Assembly (NCBI RefSeq): GCF_009765835.1
Contig: NZ_LMUS01000001.1
Location: forward strand, 620,001-684,000
Reading direction: 5' to 3'
DNA length: 64,000 nt
From: Granulicella sp. L56
Lineage (GTDB): Bacteria > Acidobacteriota > Terriglobia > Terriglobales > Acidobacteriaceae
Both the position numbers and the translations under genes were made by a program. Shown here piece by piece: positions 56,112-64,000 of the stretch. The notes beneath the pieces were generated by a model, which had not been told where the DNA came from, ran no database searches, and saw only the letters and a list, made by a program, of their open reading frames with translations. How positions within the stretch are numbered: position 1 is the stretch's first letter; each line of letters begins with the position of its first letter.

Positions 56112-56777
56112 ATGAGCACGTCGTCTCCCATTTCGCCCCGTCTCGTGAAAGGTGGCCTGGTCACGATGGACCCCACCACGTCCACGGTGCAGACCATCAT
56201 CGCGCTGCAATACAATCCTGACTCGCTCTCGCGCACGCTTCAGATTCAATCCCTGCCCGGCGGCACCGACGGCACTCGCGTCGACGCCCTGCGCCTGCGC
56301 GGCCCCGCCATCGAGACCATCAAGATCGAGGCCGAGCTCGACGCGACCGACCAGCTCGAATTTCCCTCGCAGTTCCCCAACGCCGTGCAGTATGGCCTGC
56401 ATCCGCAGCTTGCCCAGTTGGAGATGCTCATCAACCCCACCGTCGAAACACTCATCGCCGACGACAACATGGCCAACGCCGGTACGCTCGAGATCATCCC
56501 GCTCGAACAACCGCTCACCCTCTTCGTCTGGAGCAAGAATCGCGTCGCACCCGTCCGGCTCACCGAGTTCTCCATCACCGAAGAGGCCTTCGACACCTCG
56601 CTCAATCCCATCCGTGCCAAGGTCTCGCTCGGTATGCGCGTGCTCACGATCGACGACCTCGGTTTCCAGCATCCCGGCGGCCATCTCTTCATGGCCTACC
56701 TCAGCAACAAGGAAGCGCTCGCGGCGAAGGCAAAATCCGTCGCCCTCACCGTTCTCGGACTTGGAGGCCTGCCATGA
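56112..56777 (+). CDS. eCIS tube-initiator/Afp7-like protein
   Basis: 221 aa, 34 nt after the cargo gene. ALQYNPDSLSRTLQIQ and a mixed beta pattern match the contractile-injection-system tube protein family found in Afp7-type genes. It should form the base of the tube on the baseplate hub. The usual C-terminal LysM domain is not on this protein; it is encoded by the next gene, with which it overlaps by ATGA. Confidence 0.85.
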   Translation: MSTSSPISPRLVKGGLVTMDPTTSTVQTIIALQYNPDSLSRTLQIQSLPGGTDGTRVDALRLRGPAIETIKIEAELDATDQLEFPSQFPNAVQYGLHPQLAQLEMLINPTVETLIADDNMANAGTLEIIPLEQPLTLFVWSKNRVAPVRLTEFSITEEAFDTSLNPIRAKVSLGMRVLTIDDLGFQHPGGHLFMAYLSNKEALAAKAKSVALTVLGLGGLP

Positions 56778-57142
56778 ACTACCCTCTGCAAACCCTCATC
56801 CAACTGGGCGTGGTGCCGTCGGTAAGCTTTCCCACCGACAGCCGCTACTACGGTTCAGCCACATTGCAATACACCGCGCCCAATGGCGAGGTGATCACGT
56901 ATCTGGCACGGCGCTTTGTGCCTCAGCCCGGCGCGCCCAACTTCGCCACCATCGCCCAGCACACCGTGCATCAGGGCGACCGGCTCGACCTCATCGCCGC
57001 CAAATATCTTGGCGACCCGCTGATCTTCTGGCTGCTCTGCGATGCCAATGGAGCCATCGCCCCCAACGACCTGCTCGCCAATCCCGGACATGTCCTCGCC
57101 ATTGTCACGCCGCAGGGCGTGCCCGGCGTGCCAAACACTTAA
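56774..57142 (+). CDS. LysM-like eCIS baseplate protein
   Basis: 122 aa. The C-terminal half, HTVHQGDRLDLIAAKYLGDPLIFWLLCDAN, read in parts, is a LysM/gpX-like domain (HQGDRLDLIAAKYLGDP). The N-terminal half is beta-rich (YYGSATLQYTAPNGE). In Afp7 and phage T4 gp53 such LysM modules stabilise the hub-wedge junction. Here it is a separate gene that overlaps the Afp7-like gene by ATGA. Confidence 0.88.
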   Translation: MNYPLQTLIQLGVVPSVSFPTDSRYYGSATLQYTAPNGEVITYLARRFVPQPGAPNFATIAQHTVHQGDRLDLIAAKYLGDPLIFWLLCDANGAIAPNDLLANPGHVLAIVTPQGVPGVPNT

Positions 57143-57162
57143 AGAAGGGTAAGGAGAAAATC

Positions 57163-58308
57163 TTGCTCGGTAGCGTTCAACTCACGTTGATGATCGGCCC
57201 CGTGGTTCCGCTCACGGTGCCGCGCGTCGTGCTCGATTCCCTCGCGGAGGTCGAGGTCAAAACCGAGGACGTAGGCCAGAGCGGATTTCAACTCGTCTTT
57301 AGCATCGACAAGCAATCCCCATTGCAGATTCTCTTTCTCCTCACCGGCGGCATGCCTCTGCTCTTCATGCGCGTCGTCCTGATCGCCACCGTCAACGGAG
57401 TAGCGACCGTGCTGATCGACGGTGTCATTACCAACAACGAGATCTCACCCGGCGACAAAGGCTCCAACTCGACCCTCACCATCACCGGCAAAGACCTCAC
57501 CGCGCTCATGGACCAATCCGACTGGAGCGGCTTTCCCTTCCCTGCCATGCCGCCCGAGGTGCGTGTCGCCCTGCTCGTGGCCAAGTATGCGCTCTTCGGC
57601 GTCATTCCTCTGGTCATCCCCAGCATCCTGCTCTGCCTGCAACTGCCGATTGATCAGATCCCCGCGCAGCAAGGCACCGACCTCGCCTACATCCGTTATC
57701 TCGCCGACCAGGTGGGCTATGTCTTCTACATCGATCCCGGCCCCGTCCCCGGCATGAGCAAAGCCTACTGGGGGCCTCAGATTAAAGTCGGCACTCCTCA
57801 GCCCTCTCTCAACGCCGACATGGACGCCTACACCAACATCGAGAGCCTGCACTTCAAATTCAACCAGGAGAAGAACCGCATCCCCATCGTCTACATCAAC
57901 AATCAGGAGACGGGCATCTCGATTCCTATCCCTATTCCTCCCATCACACCGCTCAATCCGCCGCTGGGGCTTATTCCGCCCTTTCCAACTAATCTCATTC
58001 CTCCCGACCTCAAGCCGTTTCGAGACGACCTGGCCAAGATGCCGATTCCTCAAGCCATCATGGTCGGCCTCGCAGCCGCCGCGCAGGCAGCCGAAGTCGT
58101 CACCTGCGAGGGCTCGCTCGATGTCACCCGTTATCGCAACATCCTCAAAGCGCGTGGCCTCGTCGGCGTACGCGGCGTCGGCCCCGCCTTCGACGGTCTC
58201 TATTACGTGAAAAGCGTCACGCACAAGATCAAGCGCGGCGAATACAAGCAAAGCTTCACGCTGACCCGCAACGGTCTCGTCTCCACAGTACCCACGGTGA
58301 ACGTATGA
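57163..58308 (+). CDS. eCIS hub protein (phage gpD/T4 gp27-like)
   Basis: 381 aa from TTG 57163, with AAGGAG 6 nt upstream; the apparent extension further upstream reads through the Afp7-like gene in another frame. DGVITNNEISPGDKGSNSTL is the phage late-control D/VgrG-like hub segment, followed by GTDLAYIRYLADQVGYVFYI and YYVKSVTHKIKRGEYKQSFTL. It forms the trimeric hub that carries the spike. In Afp8 and VgrG this domain is fused to the gp5-like domain; here they are two overlapping genes. Confidence 0.88.
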   Translation: MLGSVQLTLMIGPVVPLTVPRVVLDSLAEVEVKTEDVGQSGFQLVFSIDKQSPLQILFLLTGGMPLLFMRVVLIATVNGVATVLIDGVITNNEISPGDKGSNSTLTITGKDLTALMDQSDWSGFPFPAMPPEVRVALLVAKYALFGVIPLVIPSILLCLQLPIDQIPAQQGTDLAYIRYLADQVGYVFYIDPGPVPGMSKAYWGPQIKVGTPQPSLNADMDAYTNIESLHFKFNQEKNRIPIVYINNQETGISIPIPIPPITPLNPPLGLIPPFPTNLIPPDLKPFRDDLAKMPIPQAIMVGLAAAAQAAEVVTCEGSLDVTRYRNILKARGLVGVRGVGPAFDGLYYVKSVTHKIKRGEYKQSFTLTRNGLVSTVPTVNV

Positions 58309-58859
58309 GCCCACAGGATTCCAGCGTAGGCGGAAGCGCCAATCGCTACTACGGCAAATATCGCGGCCTCGTCGTCGACAATGTCGATCCGCTGCAGATC
58401 GGCCGCGTCATGCTGCAATGCGCCGACGTGCTTGGCGACATCCCCGGCAGTTGGGCGCTTCCCTGCGTCCCCGCCGCAGGCATGCAGGCCGGCATGTTCA
58501 TCGTTCCGCCCATCGGCTCGCAGGTATGGGTCGAGTTCGAGCAGGGCAACCCCGATTACCCCATCTGGACCGGCGGCTTCTGGGGCCTCGTCGCGGATGT
58601 TCCCGTCTTCGCCACCGCACCGCCCGCCATTCCGCCCGGCCAGAACATCGTCCTCCAGACCAGCGGACAAAACACCCTCATCCTCAGTGACGCGCCACCA
58701 ACTCCTGCAACCGGCGGCATCATCCTCATGGCGGGCACAGCCATGATCGTCGTCAACGAAACGGGCATTTACCTCAGCAACGGGCAGGGCGCGACCATCA
58801 CTATGATCGGCCCCGCCGTAGCCATCAACCAGACCGCTCTCACCGTCGTGGGCGCCTAA
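58305..58859 (+). CDS. eCIS spike protein with gp5-type OB fold
   Basis: 184 aa. KYRGLVVDNVDPLQIGRVML and GMFIVPPIGSQVWVEFEQGNP are typical of the phage baseplate V/gp5 N-terminal OB domain, here with YPIWTGGFWG. A C-terminal beta-helix-like tail (residues about 115-180) provides the spike shaft. It completes the gpD-like hub encoded by the preceding overlapping gene and is 12 nt before the PAAR-like tip gene. Confidence 0.92.
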   Translation: MSPQDSSVGGSANRYYGKYRGLVVDNVDPLQIGRVMLQCADVLGDIPGSWALPCVPAAGMQAGMFIVPPIGSQVWVEFEQGNPDYPIWTGGFWGLVADVPVFATAPPAIPPGQNIVLQTSGQNTLILSDAPPTPATGGIILMAGTAMIVVNETGIYLSNGQGATITMIGPAVAINQTALTVVGA

Positions 58860-58871
58860 GGAGAATCGACA

Positions 58872-59192
58872 ATGCCAGGACCAATTCTGCACATGGGCGC
58901 CACCGTCCTCTGTTCTCACGGAGGCCAGGCCATCCCGACCGCACCCAGCCCGGTCGTCTTCGTCTCCGGCATGCCCATCGCCACCATCGCCGCACCCTAC
59001 GCAATCGCCGGATGCACCTTCGTTCCACCCGCAGGCAACGGCCCCTGCATTACCGGACAGTGGATCGTCGGCGCAACCACAGTGTTTTCGCAGGGACAGC
59101 CCGTCGCCATCATGAGCGGGGTCTCCCTCTGCGCGCCAACCGGCACGCCCATGCTGCCCGTCAGCTCACAAACTCTGGTTCTGGCTTCATAG
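58872..59192 (+). CDS. PAAR-like spike tip protein
   Basis: 106 aa. The sequence MPGPILHMGATVLCSHGG, VSGMPIATIAAPYAIAGC and IMSGVSLCAPTGTP fits the PAAR-like DUF4280 group that caps contractile spikes. Conserved His and Cys residues could bind a metal at the tip. Corresponds to Afp10. Own ribosome-binding region (GGAGAA) after the spike gene. Confidence 0.88.
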   Translation: MPGPILHMGATVLCSHGGQAIPTAPSPVVFVSGMPIATIAAPYAIAGCTFVPPAGNGPCITGQWIVGATTVFSQGQPVAIMSGVSLCAPTGTPMLPVSSQTLVLAS

Positions 59193-59229
59193 TTCTGTCA
59201 GTGAAGGAAGACGAAATAAGGAAGAAGCG

Positions 59230-59595
59230 ATGAACACAAACGTCAATTTTCCCTTTCAATTCGACGGCCGGGGACGCACCCTCAACCCGCAGCAGGACTA
59301 TCTGCGCCAGCTCGTCGAACAGGTCCTCTTCACCTCGCCCGGCGAGCGCGTCAACCTGCCCGACTTCGGCAGCGGTCTGCTCCAGCTCCCCTTCGCACCC
59401 AACAGTCTGGAGATGGCCGCAGCCACACAATTCACCGTGCAGGCGGCCCTACAGAAGTGGCTCAGCAACTACGTCCTTGTGCAGTCGGTCGTGGCCGACG
59501 TCGATGAAGCCAAACTCACCGTCACCGTCATCTACTCTCCCTTCAACACCGACGTCACCGAGATCCAGACCTTCGTCTACGGAGGCCCGCAGTGA
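59230..59595 (+). CDS. GPW/gp25-family baseplate protein (Afp9-like)
   Basis: 121 aa. FPFQFDGRGRTLN, the FTSPGERVNLPDFGSGLLQL motif in parts, and AALQKWLSNYVLVQSV match the gp25/lysozyme-like baseplate wedge family. It bridges sheath and baseplate and nucleates sheath polymerisation. GTGA overlap with the next gene. Confidence 0.95.
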   Translation: MNTNVNFPFQFDGRGRTLNPQQDYLRQLVEQVLFTSPGERVNLPDFGSGLLQLPFAPNSLEMAAATQFTVQAALQKWLSNYVLVQSVVADVDEAKLTVTVIYSPFNTDVTEIQTFVYGGPQ

Positions 59596-62500
59596 CCCTC
59601 TATGCCTGCTGCAACGAGAACCGCAAAGCCGCCATCCTCGGCAACCCCACGCTCAATGGCATCGACTACCTCGAGGTCCTCGACCACGCCGCCATTCCAC
59701 TGGCGAGCCCACGGCAGCGCACCCTCCTCGTCCACTTTCTCAATCCGATTCCCCTTCCAACGAGTCTCAGCGTAACCAACATCCTGATCGACGGTGGAGA
59801 AAGCATCACCAACATCGCCGTGCAATGGGTCGCACCCGCCGCCGCTCCTCCCCCACCACCCCAGGCAAACGCTCAGGAGGCAGCCTACTTCTCCTCCCTG
59901 CCCGACGTGGCCAAAGTCCTCGTCGTTCGTACCGCCGAAGCGGGCGATTTCTCCCCCTACACGCTGCGCCTGATCAACAACGCCGCGCAGGCGCGCGAAG
60001 ATGCCTTCGAACTCACCGAAGCCCTCACAGGCTTCGATCCCGAGCTGTCCGAAGTCGAGTTCTCCTTCAAGGTCGAATGCGGCCCTGACTTCGACTGCGC
60101 GCCACAATCGCCCGACTGCCCGCCCGACCTTCCCACGCCGCCGCCCATCAACTATCTCGCCAAGGACTACGGCTCCTTCCGTTCCATCCTTCTCGACCGC
60201 CTCAATCAGCTTCTGCCCAACTGGGGAGCGGCCACCGAAGCCGACCATGGCGTCGCCCTCGCCGAACTCATCGCCTACGTCGGCGACTACCTCAGCTACC
60301 AGCAGGACGCCGTCGCCACCGAAGCCTACATCGAAACCGCGCGCAGCCGCATCTCCCTCCGCCGCCACGCGCTGCTGGTCGACTACACCATCCACGACGG
60401 CTGCAACGCCCGCACCTGGATGCATCTCGAAGTCAACGCGCAGGCCTTTCTCGATCAGACGGTCACCCGCTTTTACAGCTTCGCTCCCGGCATGCCGTCG
60501 TCTCTCGCAGTCGGCGCTGGCAACGAGCAAGCCGCGATCAACGCCGGTGTCGTCGTCTTCGAGCCCATGCAGAATGCGGTGCTCTACCTCGAGCACAATC
60601 AGATGGCCTTCTACACCTGGGGAGACGCAAACTGCTGCCTTCCGCGCGGCGCGACCGAGGCCACGCTGCTCGGCAGCTTTCCCAATCTTCAGCCCGGCGA
60701 CGTACTTCTCTTCGAAGAAGTGCTCGGCCCCCAGACCGGCAATCCTGCCGACGCCGACATCCGCCACCGCTGTGCCGTGCGACTCACCCAGGTCACCACG
60801 CAGAATAGTCAGGGCCAGCCGCTAGTCGATCCCCTCTTCGCAACCGGCAGCGGCGACACCATCCTCTCCGCCTCGCAGACGCCCACGCCCGTCACTGAGA
60901 TCCAATGGTCCAGCGAGGACGCTCTGCCCTTCGCCCTCTGTCTCTCCTCCACCTTTATCGACCAGACCGGTAAAACTCAGACGCTCACCAACGTCAGCAT
61001 CGTTCTCGGCAACAACGTGCTCGCCGACCAGGGACTCACTCTCTCCGCCGTCTCTCTCGGCTCCGTGCCCGAACCCTCCATTCCCCTGCCGCCCACACAG
61101 GACCGCTGCACCCCGTCCGCTCCCGCCAGTTTGCCGGTTCGGTATGGCCCCGTCCTTCCCGACAGCCCGCTCACCCAGGCCGTCGCACTCCCGCTGGCTG
61201 GCTCGCCGATCACCCCCGGCATCGTGCCCCTCGTCTCAAATGGCTTCGTCGCACTGAATGACACCAACGGCTTCACATCGCTCACCGTTCAGGCCGAGGC
61301 CCCGTGGAGCTGGCCACAATACTTCGGCATCATCGCAACTCCGAACACCCTGCACCCCGGCAACTTCGACCTTGCCCTGCTCTACACTCCCGCCGGTGGC
61401 CCTGTCGGCGTCACCGGACCGGTCGTTCTCGAAGACTTCCTCGACTGCTCGCTCACCAACACCGATCCCAACTACGTCGTCACCCAGATCAACTCCTTCT
61501 CCCAGTTCCTGCGCGTACCGTCCACCTACGTCGCTCCCGGTGTATCGCCAACCGTCTTCCCGGCAAATCCAACCATGCTCCCGATCACCGGCCCCATCGA
61601 TCTGGTGGATTCCGGCGGCACCACCTACCTCACCGTCCAGGCGGCCAATCCGCTGGCATGGCCTCCGAACTTCGGCATCCTCGCCCAGGGAGATCAGTCG
61701 GAGCCTGACCTCTTCAATCTGCTCATCGTCTACGACCCAACCTCCGGCGGAGTCGGCGTGCATCTCCCCGTCCTCGTCGAGCAGTTCAACGATGTCACCC
61801 TGCAAAACGTCGCCGCCACCTTTGCCTCTGGCTCCGACCTTATCACCGTTCGCAGCTTCTCCGAAGAGCCGAACCCCAGCCTCTCCGCCTGCACCCTCAT
61901 GCACTACGACCCCGACGAGGCCGTCCCCGAGATCACACTCTCCGGCGCCTTCGAAGGCAACACCACCACATGGGAGCCCGTGGCCAACCTACTCGAAAGC
62001 GGCGCCGCCGATACCAGCTTCGTCGTCGAGATCGAGTTCGACGGCACCGCCCATCTCCGTTTCGGAGACAACACCAACGGCAAATTCCCCGACAGCCTTA
62101 CCCAGTTCCTCGCCACCTGCCGCATCGGCAACGGCACGGCCGGCAATGTCGGTGCCGAGAGCCTCGTCTTCCTCGCCACCGGCGACGGCCGCATCCAGTC
62201 CTGCACCAATCCCCTTCCAGCCTCGGGCGGCGTAGACCCCGAGACCGCCGATCAGATCCGCCGTCGCGCGCCGCAAGCGTTCATGACCCAGGAGCGCGCC
62301 ATCACCATGACCGACTACGAGGCCATCGCCGAACGCAACACCCAGATCGACCAGGCCGTGGCTACCCTCCGCTGGACCGGAAGCTGGTACACCGTCTTCA
62401 TCGCCGCCGAACCCAAAGGCGGAGGCAACCTCACTCCGGCACTGAGCAAGACGCTCACCCGCTGCATCAACCGCTACCGCCTCGCCGGACAGGACATCCA

Positions 62501-62885
62501 ACTGCAATCACCGCAGTACCTGCCCCTTCAGATCAAGCTGACCGTATGCGTCGATCCCAGCTACTTCCAGGCCGATGTGCGTCAAGGGCTACTGCAGGTC
62601 CTCGGCAGCCAGCCACTGCCCGGCGGTGGCAAGGGCCTCTTCGCTCCCGACACCTTCACCTTCGGACAAACCGTATACCTCAGCCCCATCTACGCCGCCG
62701 CGCGCAAAGTCGCCGGCGTCACCTCTGTCACTGCCACCGTCTTCGAGCCGCAGGGCGTCAACAGCACCACCTATCTCGCCAACGGAGAGATCCCGCTCGG
62801 CCCATTCCAGATCGCCCAGATGGACAACGACCGCAGCTATCCCAACCACGGTCAACTTACCCTTGTTCTCAAGGGTGGAAAGTGA
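59592..62885 (+). CDS. Baseplate wedge protein 1 (Afp11/gpJ-like)
   Basis: 1097 aa, GTG start overlapping the gp25 stop. INYLAKDYGSFRSILLDRL and ELIAYVGDYLSYQQDAVATEAYIETARSR, read in parts, are hallmark segments of putative baseplate assembly proteins (baseplate J/T4 gp6 relatives). A C-terminal J-like part (RFGDNTNGKFPDS, RAPQAFMTQERAITMTDYEAIAE, RLAGQDIQLQSP) completes the wedge. Together with the next protein it should form the hexagonal baseplate. Internal beta-rich segments of about 350 residues (850-1750 nt region of the gene) have weakly repeated wording (VSNGFVALND and DSGGTTYLTVQAANP), suggesting duplicated decorating domains. Confidence 0.92.
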   Translation: MTLYACCNENRKAAILGNPTLNGIDYLEVLDHAAIPLASPRQRTLLVHFLNPIPLPTSLSVTNILIDGGESITNIAVQWVAPAAAPPPPPQANAQEAAYFSSLPDVAKVLVVRTAEAGDFSPYTLRLINNAAQAREDAFELTEALTGFDPELSEVEFSFKVECGPDFDCAPQSPDCPPDLPTPPPINYLAKDYGSFRSILLDRLNQLLPNWGAATEADHGVALAELIAYVGDYLSYQQDAVATEAYIETARSRISLRRHALLVDYTIHDGCNARTWMHLEVNAQAFLDQTVTRFYSFAPGMPSSLAVGAGNEQAAINAGVVVFEPMQNAVLYLEHNQMAFYTWGDANCCLPRGATEATLLGSFPNLQPGDVLLFEEVLGPQTGNPADADIRHRCAVRLTQVTTQNSQGQPLVDPLFATGSGDTILSASQTPTPVTEIQWSSEDALPFALCLSSTFIDQTGKTQTLTNVSIVLGNNVLADQGLTLSAVSLGSVPEPSIPLPPTQDRCTPSAPASLPVRYGPVLPDSPLTQAVALPLAGSPITPGIVPLVSNGFVALNDTNGFTSLTVQAEAPWSWPQYFGIIATPNTLHPGNFDLALLYTPAGGPVGVTGPVVLEDFLDCSLTNTDPNYVVTQINSFSQFLRVPSTYVAPGVSPTVFPANPTMLPITGPIDLVDSGGTTYLTVQAANPLAWPPNFGILAQGDQSEPDLFNLLIVYDPTSGGVGVHLPVLVEQFNDVTLQNVAATFASGSDLITVRSFSEEPNPSLSACTLMHYDPDEAVPEITLSGAFEGNTTTWEPVANLLESGAADTSFVVEIEFDGTAHLRFGDNTNGKFPDSLTQFLATCRIGNGTAGNVGAESLVFLATGDGRIQSCTNPLPASGGVDPETADQIRRRAPQAFMTQERAITMTDYEAIAERNTQIDQAVATLRWTGSWYTVFIAAEPKGGGNLTPALSKTLTRCINRYRLAGQDIQLQSPQYLPLQIKLTVCVDPSYFQADVRQGLLQVLGSQPLPGGGKGLFAPDTFTFGQTVYLSPIYAAARKVAGVTSVTATVFEPQGVNSTTYLANGEIPLGPFQIAQMDNDRSYPNHGQLTLVLKGGK

Positions 62886-62891
62886 GGAGCC

Positions 62892-64000
62892 TATGAGCTG
62901 CACGGAAACCTCCGGCACATCCGGCTGCACCTGCGGCTGCTGCTCCGGCATCAGTATCGAGACGCCGGTCGGCGAGAACAACCTGCCCGGCCTCTCCGCG
63001 ATCGCCTATCGCACCGGGACCTGGGCCACCTTCCGCGAGTCGATGCTGGCACGCCTCTCCAGTGCCGACTACCCAGCGCTCGCCTACCTCACCACCCGCG
63101 ACACCGATGACTTCAGCATCGCCCTGCTCGACGCCAGCTCCGTCGTCCTCGACATCCTCACCTTCTACCAGGAACGTCTCGCCAACGAGAGCTACCTGCG
63201 CACCGCCACTCAGCTTCGCTCTCTGACCGAACTTGCACGCCTCATCAACTATCAGCCCGCACCGGGCATCTCGGCTGAAACCTATCTCGCCTTCACGATC
63301 AAGGCCGCAACCGGCCTGCCGTCAAACCCAAACACCCCGGCCATCACCATCCCCGCTGGCACGCAGGTACAGAATGTCCCCGCGCAGAACCAGTCTCCGC
63401 AGTACTTCGAGACATCGGCCGACATTCTTGCCAAGGCCGACTGGAACGCCCTTCCCATCTCCACCGGCCAGCCGTGGATACCACCCGGCGGCGACGGTAT
63501 CTATCTCGACGGCACAACCACCCAACTTAACCCCGGCGATTCTCTTCTACTTCTGGGCATCGACCGCGAAGAGTGGACGCCCACTTCTACTCCCAACGAG
63601 CAGTGGGACGTGGTGACGCTCAACCAGGTCATCGTGGACACGCAGAACAGCCTCACCTGGGTCGGATGGGACACACGTCTCACCCACCGCACCGGATCGG
63701 GCACATCCCCAGCAACGTGGACCACCGCCAAGGTATTCGCCTTCCGCCAGAAGGCCGCGCTCTTCGGCAGCACCGCCCCCGACCCCAATCTTTTCGTCAA
63801 CGCCAAGACTCCCGCAAAGACCAGCCTGCCCGGCCTGATCGATGTCAACACCCCAACCTCGTGGATATGGAAGAACTTCACCATCGCCTCCAGCAGCCAG
63901 ATCGATCTCGACACCACCTACTCGAAGGTCGTCGTCGACACATGGTTCGCCCTTGTAGCCTCCGGCGACGTTCAACTCTACAAGGTCGCCTCGGTTGCTC
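62892..64000 (+). CDS. Baseplate wedge protein 2 (Afp12-like), cut by the window end
   Basis: Partial: 369 codons from ATG 62892 with GAGG upstream, open to base 64000. A Cys-rich N-terminus (five Cys within residues 3-17, including CTCGCC) is followed by NLPGLSAIAYRTGTWATFRE, DFSIALLDASSVVLDILTFYQERLANESYLRTA in parts, and a beta-rich stretch. This is the pattern of the large Afp12-type/putative baseplate assembly proteins. The clustered cysteines may bind a metal or form the contact to wedge protein 1. Remaining domains are outside the window. Confidence 0.9.

Noticed and set aside
56152..57162. In-frame extension of the gpD-like hub to 718 codons
   Set aside because: Runs through the Afp7-like and LysM genes; Ser/Pro/Arg-rich shadow. 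TTG 57163 has a good ribosome-binding site.
43921..64000. Prophage or type VI secretion system
   Set aside because: No capsid, portal, terminase, integrase or lysis genes, and no TssJ/TssL/TssM membrane complex; DUF4255, DUF4157 and Afp15-like ATPase point to eCIS.
1..64000. CRISPR array, transposase or insertion sequence
   Set aside because: No regularly spaced repeats and no transposase or integrase-like protein seen on either strand.

Overview
The window looks like chromosomal DNA from a soil acidobacterium of the Terriglobia/Acidobacteriaceae type. This is an inference from three things: two very large Oar-like TonB-dependent receptors with an N-terminal carboxypeptidase-regulatory/Cna-B-like domain, many secreted glycoside hydrolases and esterases, and housekeeping genes (bshC, polX, queG, ctaB with a DUF420 partner, ssb). 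No rRNA, tRNA, CRISPR array, insertion sequence or prophage structural/packaging module is visible.

0.3-15.8 kb (all minus strand) is a glycan-foraging locus: GH27 alpha-galactosidase, GH20 beta-hexosaminidase, an Oar-like receptor, a GH95-like hydrolase fused to an SGNH esterase domain, a GH92 alpha-mannosidase and a GH3 beta-glycosidase. The enzyme set (Man, GlcNAc, Gal, probably Fuc) fits glycoprotein or complex glycan breakdown. A frameshifted receptor tail lies between the intact receptor and the GH95-like gene.

15.9-22.8 kb (minus) holds a RES/Xre toxin-antitoxin pair, a membrane-bound SpoIIE-type phosphatase overlapping a YihY/BrkB protein, QueG, and a mutarotase-like protein. 23.5-28.4 kb has a second Oar-like receptor (plus) facing an APC-family permease. 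28.56-33.3 kb (polX, a cold-shock gene, a Nudix gene and bshC) has an evidently G-rich plus strand in genes of both orientations, whereas the plus strand is C-rich on both sides; this may mark an inverted segment. 33.8-36.1 kb carries ctaB, DUF420, a small membrane protein and ssb with a strong terminator.

36.2-43.3 kb is a second secreted-enzyme region: a PLC/GDPD-like phosphodiesterase, two CE15 glucuronoyl-esterase-like proteins, an SGNH hydrolase and a GH35-like beta-galactosidase. It suggests attack on plant cell-wall polysaccharide esters.

43.9-64.0 kb (plus, running off the window end) is an extracellular contractile injection system (eCIS, Afp/PVC-like). It encodes sheath, tube, baseplate assembly protein, a proline-rich protein, DUF4255 cap, AAA+ ATPase, a small conserved protein, a 1189-residue DUF4157 cargo protein, Afp7-like and LysM proteins, gpD-like and gp5-like spike proteins, PAAR-like tip, gp25, and two large baseplate wedge proteins. 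Eight junctions are 4-nt start/stop overlaps. Two features stand out: the sheath carries an insert of about 420 residues made of bacterial Ig-like repeats, and the cargo protein ends in a putative His-Me-finger nuclease domain. Fibre, tape-measure and further cargo genes would be expected beyond 64 kb.
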